Below, piece by piece: positions 1-6,011 of a stretch of 7,085 nt of DNA; within the stretch, counting starts at the first letter, position 1, and every line of letters begins with the position of its first letter. Origin of the DNA: an uncultured Ruminococcus sp. (GTDB taxonomy: Bacteria; Bacillota_A; Clostridia; Oscillospirales; Ruminococcaceae); assembly GCA_902782875.1 (NCBI GenBank), contig CACZPE010000422.1, forward strand, positions 1 to 7,085. The letters run 5' to 3'. Position numbers and translations under genes: made by a program. The notes under the pieces are model-generated. The model had not been told where the DNA came from, searched no databases, and saw nothing but the letters and a program-made list of their open reading frames with translations.

Positions 1-47
1 ACAGAAATATAATCTATCAGAACATTTGTATCGATCAGTATTTTCAT
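1..47 (-). CDS. PIN-domain (VapC-like) toxin, N-terminal fragment cut by window edge
   Basis: Only the first 15 residues are visible, reading MKILIDTNVLIDYIS. This is the hallmark opening of PIN-domain ribonucleases: a hydrophobic beta strand followed by the first catalytic aspartate (Asp6) in a DTN(V/I)L(I/L)D motif. Known VapC-type PIN toxins are Mg2+-dependent endoribonucleases, often cutting tRNA or rRNA, and are held inactive by a partner antitoxin. The start ATG (47-45) overlaps the stop of the upstream gene (46-44) as ATGA, the usual arrangement for antitoxin-toxin pairs, and implies coupled translation. No separate ribosome site is needed. The remaining acidic residues of the active site lie off the window, so whether the toxin is intact cannot be judged. 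The alternative is a non-toxin PIN protein, but the overlapping antitoxin-like gene argues against that. Confidence 0.8.
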   Translation of the reverse strand, partial: MKILIDTNVLIDYIS

Positions 48-268
48 AAGCCGTATTTCTCCCTGAAATACTCGTCCTTTTCCTTATCTTCATCAAGATC
101 GGGGATTGGTCTTATGATACTGTTCAGATGTTCAAATGCTTTTTGCGCCCGTGTTCTGTTATCATTATCAGATGTTTTATCTGCATAGCCAAACAGCATG
201 ATGAAGCCTTCAAGCTGTTTGTCTGTGAGATTATCAAATATGATCTGTGCTGTCTGTCTTGTATCCAT
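44..268 (-). CDS. Small antitoxin of a VapBC-like toxin-antitoxin pair
   Basis: A 74-residue acidic protein encoded just before, and overlapping by 4 bp, a PIN-domain toxin gene. Its C-terminal tail carries RPIPDLD (about residues 53-59), a charged stretch, and ends EYFREKYGL. In my knowledge of Firmicute antitoxins, a tail with PDLD and Y-RE-KYG is the toxin-wrapping segment. The N-terminal part has NLTDKQLEGFIMLFGY (about 13-28), a short helical motif also typical of small gut-Firmicute antitoxins. I see no clear AbrB, ribbon-helix-helix or HTH signature, so autoregulation by DNA binding is uncertain. Start choice: an ATG at 277 directly abuts AAAGG and leaves no spacer. The ATG at 268 has AAAGG (282-278) 9 nt upstream and GAGG nearer, so it is preferred. 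The ribosome site overlaps the stop of the decarboxylase gene, with a 13-bp gap, so co-transcription and coupling to that gene are likely. The family call rests on motif memory. Confidence 0.72.
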   Translation of the reverse strand: MDTRQTAQIIFDNLTDKQLEGFIMLFGYADKTSDNDNRTRAQKAFEHLNSIIRPIPDLDEDKEKDEYFREKYGL

Positions 269-281
269 AGACCTCATCCTT

Positions 282-1730
282 TCATTTGATAACCCTGATA
301 TACTCCAAGTCCATATCCTCCGTACCTGTCATGAAGCAGCCGCTCTTTTTGCTGTGGTCTATATTCTCAAGTATCTCCGGAGTAAGCCTCTCGCCCGGGG
401 CGATTATGGGTATGCCCGGGGGATAGCACATCACGAATTCGCAGGATATCCTGCCTGCGCTCTGCATCAGGGGTATACTCTCCTGCTCGCCGTAGAAAGC
501 CTCCTTCGGGGATATGACTATCTGAGGATTTATGTATTCATGGCCGAGGGAGCTCTTGCTCTCGTCGCCGTAACGGCGCTTTATCTCCGCAAGTGCGGAT
601 ACAAGGCGCTCTATGTCCTTCCACCTGTCGCCCGGGGAGATTATGGCAAGCACGTTGCCGAGGTCGCCGAGCTCCATCTGTATATCGTACATGTCGCGCA
701 GCTTGTCGTATACCTCGATACCCTCAAGGCCCACATCGCGCGTATATATCGAAAGCTTGGTCTTGTCGAATGCGAATATGCTGTCGCCGTTTACCAGCTC
801 ATCGGAGTATGCGTAGTACCCGCCTATGCGGTTGACCTCCGCCCTTGCGTACTCGGCGGACTTCACCACCTGTGCGCACAGCTCCCTGCCCTGTGTGGCG
901 TAGTACTTCCTTGCTATATCCAGGGAGGAAAGCAGCAGATATGAGCCCGATGTGGTCTGGGTAAGGTTTATTATCGCCCTGACGTGTCCCTCGGATATAC
1001 CCGCCTTTTTGCCCACAAGCAGGAAAGATGACTGTGTGAGCGAGCCGCCTGTCTTGTGCATGGACACGGCAGCCATATCAGCTCCCGCCGCCATGGCGTT
1101 TATCGGCATATTCGCACCGAAGTAGAGATGTGTGCCGTGAGCCTCGTCCACGAGCACCTTCATGCCGTGGGCGTGAGCCATTTTCGTTATCTTTGACAGA
1201 TCGGAGCATATTCCGTAGTAGGTGGGGTTATTGACGAAAACCGCCTTTGCATCGGGGTTTTCCTTTATCGCGCGCTCAACGTTTGCGATACTCATGCCAA
1301 GGGGTATGCCAAGCTTCATATCAACGCCCGGATCAACGTATACCGGCAGCACGCCGCTTATGATAAGCGCATTTATCGCACTGCGGTGCACATTTCGGGG
1401 GATGATGACCTTGTCCCCCTCCTTACAGACGGAGAGTATCATCGACTGCACCGATGAGGTGGTGCCGTTGACCATAAAGAAGCAGTGCCCTGCTCCGAAC
1501 GCCTCTGCCGCAAGCTCCTCCGCACGTCTTATTACGGATACCGGGTGGCACAGATTGTCGAGGGGCTTCATCGAGTTCACATCGACATTCATACAGGTCT
1601 GGCCGAGAAAATCGGTCAGCATGGGATTACCCTTGCCGTGCTTGTGCCCGGGTACATCAAAGGGCACTACACGCATATCATTATATTTTACAAGTGCCTC
1701 ATAGATAGGGGCTGAGTTCTGATTGAGCAT
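282..1730 (-). CDS. PLP-dependent Orn/Lys/Arg decarboxylase (SpeA-like, compact Firmicute type)
   Basis: A 482-residue fold-type I (aminotransferase-like) amino acid decarboxylase. It removes the alpha-carboxyl of arginine, lysine or ornithine to give agmatine, cadaverine or putrescine in the cytoplasm. Visible landmarks are the N-terminal VPFDVPGHKHG (22-32), the cofactor-phosphate loop NGTTSS (88-93), the PLP-ring aspartate in VDEAHG (Asp195), the Schiff-base lysine in SMHKTGGSLTQSS (Lys226), and the C-terminal-domain signature YPPGIPIIAPGE (436-447). The length matches Bacillus SpeA (about 490 residues), not the 650-750 residue enterobacterial inducible enzymes with an N-terminal wing domain. 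Substrate cannot be read from sequence. An upstream speD in the same operon favours a biosynthetic role (arginine, or ornithine/lysine) over acid resistance. AAGGAGA at 1749-1743 lies 12 nt before the ATG, a rather wide spacing, and no nearer in-frame start exists. It follows the membrane-protein gene by 21 bp and precedes the antitoxin by 13 bp. Confidence 0.93.
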   Translation of the reverse strand: MLNQNSAPIYEALVKYNDMRVVPFDVPGHKHGKGNPMLTDFLGQTCMNVDVNSMKPLDNLCHPVSVIRRAEELAAEAFGAGHCFFMVNGTTSSVQSMILSVCKEGDKVIIPRNVHRSAINALIISGVLPVYVDPGVDMKLGIPLGMSIANVERAIKENPDAKAVFVNNPTYYGICSDLSKITKMAHAHGMKVLVDEAHGTHLYFGANMPINAMAAGADMAAVSMHKTGGSLTQSSFLLVGKKAGISEGHVRAIINLTQTTSGSYLLLSSLDIARKYYATQGRELCAQVVKSAEYARAEVNRIGGYYAYSDELVNGDSIFAFDKTKLSIYTRDVGLEGIEVYDKLRDMYDIQMELGDLGNVLAIISPGDRWKDIERLVSALAEIKRRYGDESKSSLGHEYINPQIVISPKEAFYGEQESIPLMQSAGRISCEFVMCYPPGIPIIAPGERLTPEILENIDHSKKSGCFMTGTEDMDLEYIRVIK

Positions 1731-1742
1731 CTGTAAGTCAGG

Positions 1743-1749
1743 TCTCCTT
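1743..1749 (-). promoter_or_regulatory. Ribosome binding site of the PLP decarboxylase, unusually wide spacing
   Basis: AAGGAGA on the minus strand is a strong Shine-Dalgarno match but stands 12 nt from the ATG at 1730, wider than the usual 5-9. No ATG, GTG or TTG lies in between, and an in-frame TGA closes the frame just upstream, so the start is fixed despite the spacing. Confidence 0.6.
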
Positions 1750-1751
1750 GA

Positions 1752-2642
1752 TCAAAATTGATTCGGAGCCGTTTGTCTGCGGCTCTGTATCGCCATCATC
1801 AGCTGTGTGCCCTTGTCCGCCATAAAGCTGCTGTGAGCAAGATCGGGCATAGCTGTATACAGCGTTTCGCCGGCGGCATCATAATATCCCATAAGATACA
1901 GAAGCTCCGCCCTATAATAGCTGAATATGCCCTGTGAGAGTGCAAATATCCGTAACATCTGACGCGCCTTGCTGTTTGCGTTATTTCCCGCCGACTGCGA
2001 AAGGGAGATAAGGCGGTCGCATATGCCGAGGGCTGTTTCGTATTCGCCCCGTGCCTTGTATATCCGCATGGAGACGGTAAGATAATATTTTACGATATCC
2101 AGATTGTTCATGTGACGCTCTACGATAGCATCCGCCTCATCCTCACAGGCCGTCACATTCACGCTGTCACCTGTTATATCATATATAAAGGTGCGGGAAA
2201 GCATTATTCCCATGCGTTCCCTGTCACTGCGGGGATTTATACGGTCAAGCACTTCAAGCGCCCGCCCGGTTTCACCTCTGTATATCAGGGCATCTGCCAA
2301 GAGCGAAAGTATCTTTCTTCTCTGGATAAAGTTAAGCCTTGCTGCTCTTTCAAGCCGCGTTATCATCCCGTCGCCCGTGATGTCGTTGTTCATCCTGACA
2401 GTAAGGGAAAGCAGGCTTATCCCCGAGAGATAAGAGATAACAAATACGGGTATGCTCAGAAATCCTGCGAGAAATATCAGCACAAGCAGAACGCCTGCTA
2501 TTCGTGATACAAACGGTATCTGCAGCCTCGGAGAGATAAATGCAAGTATGAAGATAGCAAATACTCCGGGATATATGAGGAAAATGCCGTTCCTGACCTT
2601 CCTGAAAAGCCTCTCGGCATGGTCCTGTGGTATCTGTTTCAT
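1752..2642 (-). CDS. Membrane-anchored protein with TPR-like helical repeats, unknown function
   Basis: 296 residues that I do not recognise as a named family. After a basic N-terminal segment (MKQIPQDHAERLFRKVRNG) come two strongly hydrophobic spans, about 19-37 and 47-71, separated by a short SPRLQIPFVSR linker. They look like a helical hairpin anchor. The rest (about 90-296) is soluble and alpha-helical, with tetratricopeptide-like helix pairs: LADALIYRGETGRALEVLDR (115-134), YYLTVSMRIYKARGEYETAL (186-205) and YYRAELLYLMGYYDAAGETL (242-261). Each has the small-residue/aromatic spacing and the G-E/Y-ALE turn typical of TPRs, so the domain probably binds a protein partner. Given positive charges before span 1 and after span 2, the TPR part is probably cytoplasmic, which is an inference. 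The gene sits 9 bp after speD and 21 bp before the PLP decarboxylase, on the same strand, so all three are probably one operon. No convincing Shine-Dalgarno precedes its ATG, which suggests translation coupled to speD. Confidence 0.75.
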   Translation of the reverse strand: MKQIPQDHAERLFRKVRNGIFLIYPGVFAIFILAFISPRLQIPFVSRIAGVLLVLIFLAGFLSIPVFVISYLSGISLLSLTVRMNNDITGDGMITRLERAARLNFIQRRKILSLLADALIYRGETGRALEVLDRINPRSDRERMGIMLSRTFIYDITGDSVNVTACEDEADAIVERHMNNLDIVKYYLTVSMRIYKARGEYETALGICDRLISLSQSAGNNANSKARQMLRIFALSQGIFSYYRAELLYLMGYYDAAGETLYTAMPDLAHSSFMADKGTQLMMAIQSRRQTAPNQF

Positions 2643-2651
2643 ATCTGTTTA

Positions 2652-3479
2652 TCAGAATATATTCATACCGCTGAATATCTCTATCATTTCCTTCCTGAGA
2701 AGGTCGTTTATCTCAAGCCTGCGCTTGGGTGCAAGCTCGTAGGTATCGGTATTGAAGAGATAGTTCTGCAGTATTATATCCTTTATCATCATCTTGGTGT
2801 GGAATATATTCGCCTGATATACGTTTATATCTATCGCGTCGTATTTCTCGAGAGTCTCTCTTGCGATATAGTTCTGTATAGAGGTTATATCGTGGTCGAT
2901 GAAGAGCTTCTTGCCCTCCTCATCGCGGGTAAAGCCCCTTACACGGTAGTCTATCGTGATGATATCCGAATCAAAGCTGCCGATGAGATAATCCAGGGAT
3001 TTCAGGGGCGTTATCTCGCCGCAGGTGGATACATCTATATCCACTCTGAATGTGGTTATCGCATTGTCGGGATGGAATTCGGGATAGGTATGCACCGTGA
3101 GGTGGCTCTTGTCAAGATGCCCCGCAAGGTCGGTCTTGAGACTGCTCATATTGCATGATTCGTCTATCGCGCCCTCGGGGATATGCCTTTCGGATATAAG
3201 TACAGTGACCGATGCTCCCTGGGGCTCATAGTCCTGCTTTGATATATTGAGCACATGAGCGCCTATCATATCCGTGACGTCACACAGTATCTTCGTGAGA
3301 CGGTCGGAATTGTACTGCTCATCTATGTATTTGAGATAATCCTGCTGCTCCCTGTGGCTTTTGGCGTAGCAGACATCATATATATTAAAGCTAAGAGTCT
3401 TTGTGAGATTGTTGAACCCGTAAAGCCTCAGTCTATCGCTCAATACAAACACGTCCTTGTCAAGGGGCTGAGTCTTCAT
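2652..3479 (-). CDS. speD: S-adenosylmethionine decarboxylase proenzyme (SpeD, E. coli-like class)
   Basis: SpeD removes the carboxyl of S-adenosylmethionine to give decarboxylated SAM, the aminopropyl donor for spermidine. The 275-residue protein resembles E. coli SpeD (264 residues) throughout: [12 protein letters not shown] near the N-terminus, [15 protein letters not shown], the self-cleavage site [14 protein letters not shown], then [30 protein letters not shown], and VNVYQ-type and IFHTKM motifs near the end. The proenzyme is expected to cleave itself between Lys124 and Ser125, and Ser125 becomes the pyruvoyl cofactor. Cys153 in STCGE matches the catalytic cysteine. Start: a TTG at 3497 is in frame but has no ribosome site. 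The ATG at 3479 is preferred, although its upstream GGGG is weak and 12 nt away. It is the first gene of the operon, with a promoter at 3544-3516. It is the larger E. coli-type enzyme, not the roughly 125-residue Bacillus/Thermotoga type. Confidence 0.96.
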   Translation of the reverse strand: MKTQPLDKDVFVLSDRLRLYGFNNLTKTLSFNIYDVCYAKSHREQQDYLKYIDEQYNSDRLTKILCDVTDMIGAHVLNISKQDYEPQGASVTVLISERHIPEGAIDESCNMSSLKTDLAGHLDKSHLTVHTYPEFHPDNAITTFRVDIDVSTCGEITPLKSLDYLIGSFDSDIITIDYRVRGFTRDEEGKKLFIDHDITSIQNYIARETLEKYDAIDINVYQANIFHTKMMIKDIILQNYLFNTDTYELAPKRRLEINDLLRKEMIEIFSGMNIF

Positions 3480-3515
3480 CAAGACAGTATACCCCAAATT
3501 AAAATTATACGATAT

Positions 3516-3544
3516 ATAGTACCATATTCTGCGCAGAAAGTCAA
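3516..3544 (-). promoter_or_regulatory. Sigma-A-type promoter of the speD operon
   Basis: On the minus strand TTGACT (3544-3539) is followed after exactly 17 nt by TACTAT (3521-3516), with a TG one base before the -10 (extended -10). Transcription should start near 3509, about 30 nt before the speD ATG. The promoter sits downstream of the nadA terminator, so the polyamine operon has its own start. A perfect palindrome fills most of the spacer. Confidence 0.82.
3527..3538 (-). promoter_or_regulatory. Candidate operator: 12-bp perfect palindrome in the speD promoter spacer
   Basis: TTCTGCGCAGAA is a perfect inverted repeat lying immediately downstream of the -35 hexamer and inside the 17-bp spacer. 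A further GCAGAA half-site lies on the plus strand at 3546-3551, on the other side of the -35, 13 bp from the palindrome's GCAGAA (3533-3538). A repressor bound here would block RNA polymerase. The regulator is unknown, and this is inferred from position and symmetry only. Confidence 0.5.
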
Positions 3545-3580
3545 GGCAGAATTGATGAATAATATGGGGTGATACGGCAG

Positions 3581-3606
3581 AAAAACAGGGGACTTTCGTC
3601 CCCTGT
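3581..3606 (-). terminator. Intrinsic terminator after nadA
   Basis: On the minus strand ACAGGGGAC (3606-3598) pairs perfectly over 9 bp with GTCCCCTGT (3593-3585) around a GAAA tetraloop (3597-3594), followed by TTTTT (3585-3581, sharing the last stem base). It begins 10 bp past the nadA stop. It should end the scfA-scfB-nadA transcript before the speD promoter. Confidence 0.92.
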
Positions 3607-3616
3607 CACCGATGCG

Positions 3617-4534
3617 TTATCCGAGCTCAAGCATCCTGTCTATACATTTCTTTGCCGCAAGGCGCGTACCCTCGTCAAGGATTATCTCCTCGCCGCCGTC
3701 GCCCTCAAGGCAGTTGAGTATGGATGCAAGCGTCGTCAGCTTCATGTTCGGACAGATATTGTCCTTTGAAAGCGCATAGAACCTCTTTTCGGGATGCTCT
3801 ATGGAAAGATGGCTCACTATCGCATTTTCCGTACCGATGATGAATTCCCTTGCGCTGCTCTCTATGGCGTAGTCCATAATACCCGTGGTACTGCCCGCGT
3901 AGTCTGCCATAGCGACCACCTCGGGGCGGCATTCGGGATGCACAAGGAACAGCGCATCCGGATGCAGCGCCTTTGCACGCTCCACATCCCTTACTGTAAG
4001 GCGCTGATGAACAGGGCAGCCGCCGTGTATAAAGGCGAATTCCTTGCCGGGCACCTGCTCCCTGACATGATTGCCCAGATTGCAGTCGGGTATGAACAGT
4101 ATCTTATCGTCCTCAAGGGAGCTTATTATCTTTACCGCAGAGGAGGATGTGACACACACATCGCATATGGTCTTGAGCTCTGCAGTCGTATTGATATAGC
4201 ACACGACGGTATATCCCGGATACTTGTCCTTGAGCGCCTGCAGGGAAGCAAGATCGAGCTGCTCTGCCATGGGACAGCCTGCCTCGGGCTCGGGGAGATA
4301 TACCCTCTTTTCGGGGGAGAGTATCTTCACGGTCTCGGCCATGAATCGCACTCCGCACATCATCACGTTTTTGCTCGGGCTCTTTTCCGCCTTGCGCGCA
4401 AGAGCGAAGGAATCGCCCGTGAAATCCGCTATCTCAAGTATGTCATGCGTCTGGTAGCAGTGTGCGAGTATGCACACGTCCTTTTCCTTTTTAAGCTGCA
4501 ATATACGCTGCTGAATGTCGCTGATAGTAGGCAT
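3617..4534 (-). CDS. nadA: Quinolinate synthase NadA
   Basis: NadA condenses iminoaspartate with dihydroxyacetone phosphate to quinolinate, the de novo NAD precursor, using an oxygen-sensitive [4Fe-4S] cluster. The 305-residue protein has the three-fold repeat organisation of the family. Cluster ligands, by alignment with E. coli Cys113/200/297 from memory, are Cys87 (EPEAGCPMAEQ), Cys173 (HGGCPVHQR) and Cys261 (DNICPNMKLT). Other family motifs are AHCYQTHDI (24-32), CGVRFMAETVKILSP (60-74), VTSSSAVKI (128-136), PDCNLGNHV (149-157), LVHPEC (197-202) and GSTTGI (214-219). Start: an ATG at 4555 overlaps the scfB stop and has no ribosome site. AAGAGGAG (4549-4542) lies 7 nt before the ATG at 4534, so the shorter form is chosen. 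It is the third gene of the SCIFF operon, 13 bp after scfB, with a terminator behind it. Partner genes nadB and nadC are not in the window. Confidence 0.97.
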   Translation of the reverse strand: MPTISDIQQRILQLKKEKDVCILAHCYQTHDILEIADFTGDSFALARKAEKSPSKNVMMCGVRFMAETVKILSPEKRVYLPEPEAGCPMAEQLDLASLQALKDKYPGYTVVCYINTTAELKTICDVCVTSSSAVKIISSLEDDKILFIPDCNLGNHVREQVPGKEFAFIHGGCPVHQRLTVRDVERAKALHPDALFLVHPECRPEVVAMADYAGSTTGIMDYAIESSAREFIIGTENAIVSHLSIEHPEKRFYALSKDNICPNMKLTTLASILNCLEGDGGEEIILDEGTRLAAKKCIDRMLELG

Positions 4535-4541
4535 ACCGTCG

Positions 4542-4549
4542 CTCCTCTT
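4542..4549 (-). promoter_or_regulatory. Ribosome binding site that fixes the nadA start
   Basis: AAGAGGAG overlaps the TAA stop of scfB and lies 7 nt before the ATG at 4534. It rules out the upstream in-frame ATG at 4555, which lies inside scfB and has no such site. Confidence 0.8.
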
Positions 4550-5915
4550 ATACATCGCCCATAGCCTGTGCCGCCTTTATCATAATGGCACATTCAAGGC
4601 GCTTTTTCTCTATCTCGCAGGAGAGTTTGTGCGATGTGAATATATCGCCCATATACTCATAGTTGTTGGCATTGCATCCGCCGCTGCAGTAGAATTTTGC
4701 CCAGCAGTTCTTACAGTCTTCCTTGTTGTATATATGTGTGGAAGCGAATTTCTTCTTCATTTCCTTGTCAAATTCGCCTGTGAGGATATTGCCCATATGG
4801 TAATCCTCCATACCCACGAACTGATGACAGGGATATATATCTCCGTCGGGGGTGACAGCGACGTATTCATTGCCGCAGCCGCAGCCCCTGAGTCTCTTTA
4901 TCGCGCACGGCCCCTGATCGAGGTCGAGCATGAAGTGGAAGAAGTTGAAGTGCTTTCCCTTGCGGTCGTTGTCGATAAGCATATCCGCAAGACGCTCGTA
5001 CTCCCTGAATACCGCAGGGAGATCCTTCTCCGTTATCGCATAGGGCTCGTCGGACTTGCTCACAACTGGCTCTACGGATATCTGGTCAAAGCCCAGCTCC
5101 CTGAGATGGAACACATCATCGGCAAAGTCGAGATTGTACTTTGTGAATGTTCCTCTCACGTAATAATCCTTGAAATTCCTCTTCTTTGCAAGCTCCAGAT
5201 AGGCGGGGACTATCTTGTCGTATACCGAAGTGCCGTCAACGCGGTGGCGCACACGGTCGTTGACATCCTTGCGCCCGTCTATGGACATGACAACGTTGGA
5301 CATCTCCTTGTTGATAAAGTCCATCTTGTCCTCTGTGAGAAGAGTACCGTTGGTGGTTATAGTAAAGCGGAACTTCTTGTTGTATTCCTTTTCCTGTGAT
5401 CTGCCGTATTCCACGAGCTGCTTTACCACATTCCAGTTCATCAGCGGCTCTCCGCCGAAGAAATCCACCTCAAGATGCTCTCTCGTGCCCGAATTCTTGA
5501 GCAGGAAGTCAAGAGCCTGCTTGCCCACATCAAAGCTCATCACCTTGCGGCCCATGCAGTAGTCGCCCGTACCCGCGAAGCAGTAATCGCAGCGCAGATT
5601 GCAGTCCATCGCCACGAGCAGGCACATCGCCTTTACAGGTGCGGCAACAGACAGCTTGGCGAATTTTTCGTAGTCGTCGGGGGAGAAAAGGATCTTCTCG
5701 TTATAGAGCTCCTTTATCTCATCATAGCATGAAAGTATATCATCCTTTTCATAGAAGCGCTGCAGCTTGGTGACAACGTTCTCGGGACATTCGTCCTCAA
5801 AAGGAGGAGCCACATTGTCAAGCATATCATATGTCAGTTCATCCACCACATGAACGCCGCCGCTGTGAACATCAAGCACTATGTTATAGCCGTTAAGCTT
5901 ATACTTATGGATCAT
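4548..5915 (-). CDS. scfB: SCIFF peptide maturase, radical SAM/SPASM thioether-forming enzyme
   Basis: This 455-residue radical SAM enzyme should install sulfur-to-carbon thioether links in the SCIFF precursor encoded just upstream, as shown for the homologues CteB and Tte1186. Residues 1 to about 85 look like a RiPP recognition element (winged-helix, PqqD-like) that would grip the leader. The radical SAM core has CNLRCDYC (Cys105, Cys109, Cys112), binding the SAM-cleaving [4Fe-4S] cluster, GGEP at 154-157 for SAM contact, and TTNGTLL at 187-193. The C-terminal SPASM region carries Cys345/Cys347, Gly358-x4-Cys363, then Cys401-x2-Cys404-x5-Cys410-x3-Cys414 and Cys433, matching the spacing for two auxiliary clusters. 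GGAGAG (5928-5923) sits 7 nt before the ATG. It lies between scfA and nadA on the same strand. The downstream nadA starts 13 bp later. The 96-bp gap to scfA holds hairpins that may lower its expression relative to the peptide. Confidence 0.96.
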   Translation of the reverse strand: MIHKYKLNGYNIVLDVHSGGVHVVDELTYDMLDNVAPPFEDECPENVVTKLQRFYEKDDILSCYDEIKELYNEKILFSPDDYEKFAKLSVAAPVKAMCLLVAMDCNLRCDYCFAGTGDYCMGRKVMSFDVGKQALDFLLKNSGTREHLEVDFFGGEPLMNWNVVKQLVEYGRSQEKEYNKKFRFTITTNGTLLTEDKMDFINKEMSNVVMSIDGRKDVNDRVRHRVDGTSVYDKIVPAYLELAKKRNFKDYYVRGTFTKYNLDFADDVFHLRELGFDQISVEPVVSKSDEPYAITEKDLPAVFREYERLADMLIDNDRKGKHFNFFHFMLDLDQGPCAIKRLRGCGCGNEYVAVTPDGDIYPCHQFVGMEDYHMGNILTGEFDKEMKKKFASTHIYNKEDCKNCWAKFYCSGGCNANNYEYMGDIFTSHKLSCEIEKKRLECAIMIKAAQAMGDV

Positions 5916-5964
5916 ATCAACACTCTCCGGATATTCGGTAATAAAGGTTCATTATAAAACAATA

Positions 5965-5988
5965 AGGACAGAACCTGCGCTCTGTCCT
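5965..5988 (-). terminator. Hairpin with T-rich tail between scfA and scfB, likely leaky terminator or processing site
   Basis: On the minus strand AGGACAGA (5988-5981) pairs over 8 bp with TCTGTCCT (5972-5965) around an 8-nt loop, followed by TATTGTTTTAT. The broken U-tract suggests partial termination. This would yield much short scfA mRNA with some read-through into scfB, a common way to keep RiPP precursor above enzyme. It may instead stabilise the 3' end after cleavage. Confidence 0.6.
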
Positions 5989-5990
5989 CC

Positions 5991-6003
5991 CGGGATGATC
6001 CCG
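5991..6003 (-). repeat. Small inverted repeat just after scfA
   Basis: CGGGA and TCCCG pair over 5 bp around a 3-nt loop, 8 bp past the scfA stop and 2 bp before the larger hairpin. No T-run follows. It may stack with the larger hairpin as a 3' stabiliser, or be chance. Confidence 0.35.
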
Positions 6004-6011
6004 CACAAACA

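Noticed and set aside
198..944. Long plus-strand open frame opposite the decarboxylase gene (248 codons)
   Set aside because: It lies fully antisense to a well-recognised PLP decarboxylase, has no ribosome site, and its translation shows no family motifs. It is a mirror of codon bias in the real gene.
2631..2652. TATCTGTTT repeated twice, 11 bp apart, at the start of the membrane-protein gene
   Set aside because: It is a short two-copy repeat spanning a coding start, with no symmetry or regulatory position. Chance is the simpler explanation.
3480..3497. TTG start extending SpeD by six residues
   Set aside because: No ribosome site precedes it and it lies only about 12 nt from the predicted transcription start. 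The ATG at 3479 suits the family N-terminus better.
4535..4555. Upstream ATG extending NadA by seven residues
   Set aside because: It lies inside the scfB coding end without a ribosome site, whereas AAGAGGAG is correctly placed for the ATG at 4534.
3794..5399. Plus-strand open frames opposite nadA and scfB (256 and 294 codons)
   Set aside because: Both are antisense to confidently identified enzymes and give hydrophobic, motif-free translations, as expected for shadow frames.
5951..5956. TATAAT on the minus strand as a -10 of a separate scfB promoter
   Set aside because: At 17-nt spacing the upstream hexamer is CGCAGG, unlike a -35, and there is no extended -10 TG. It is better explained as part of the T-rich tail of the hairpin.
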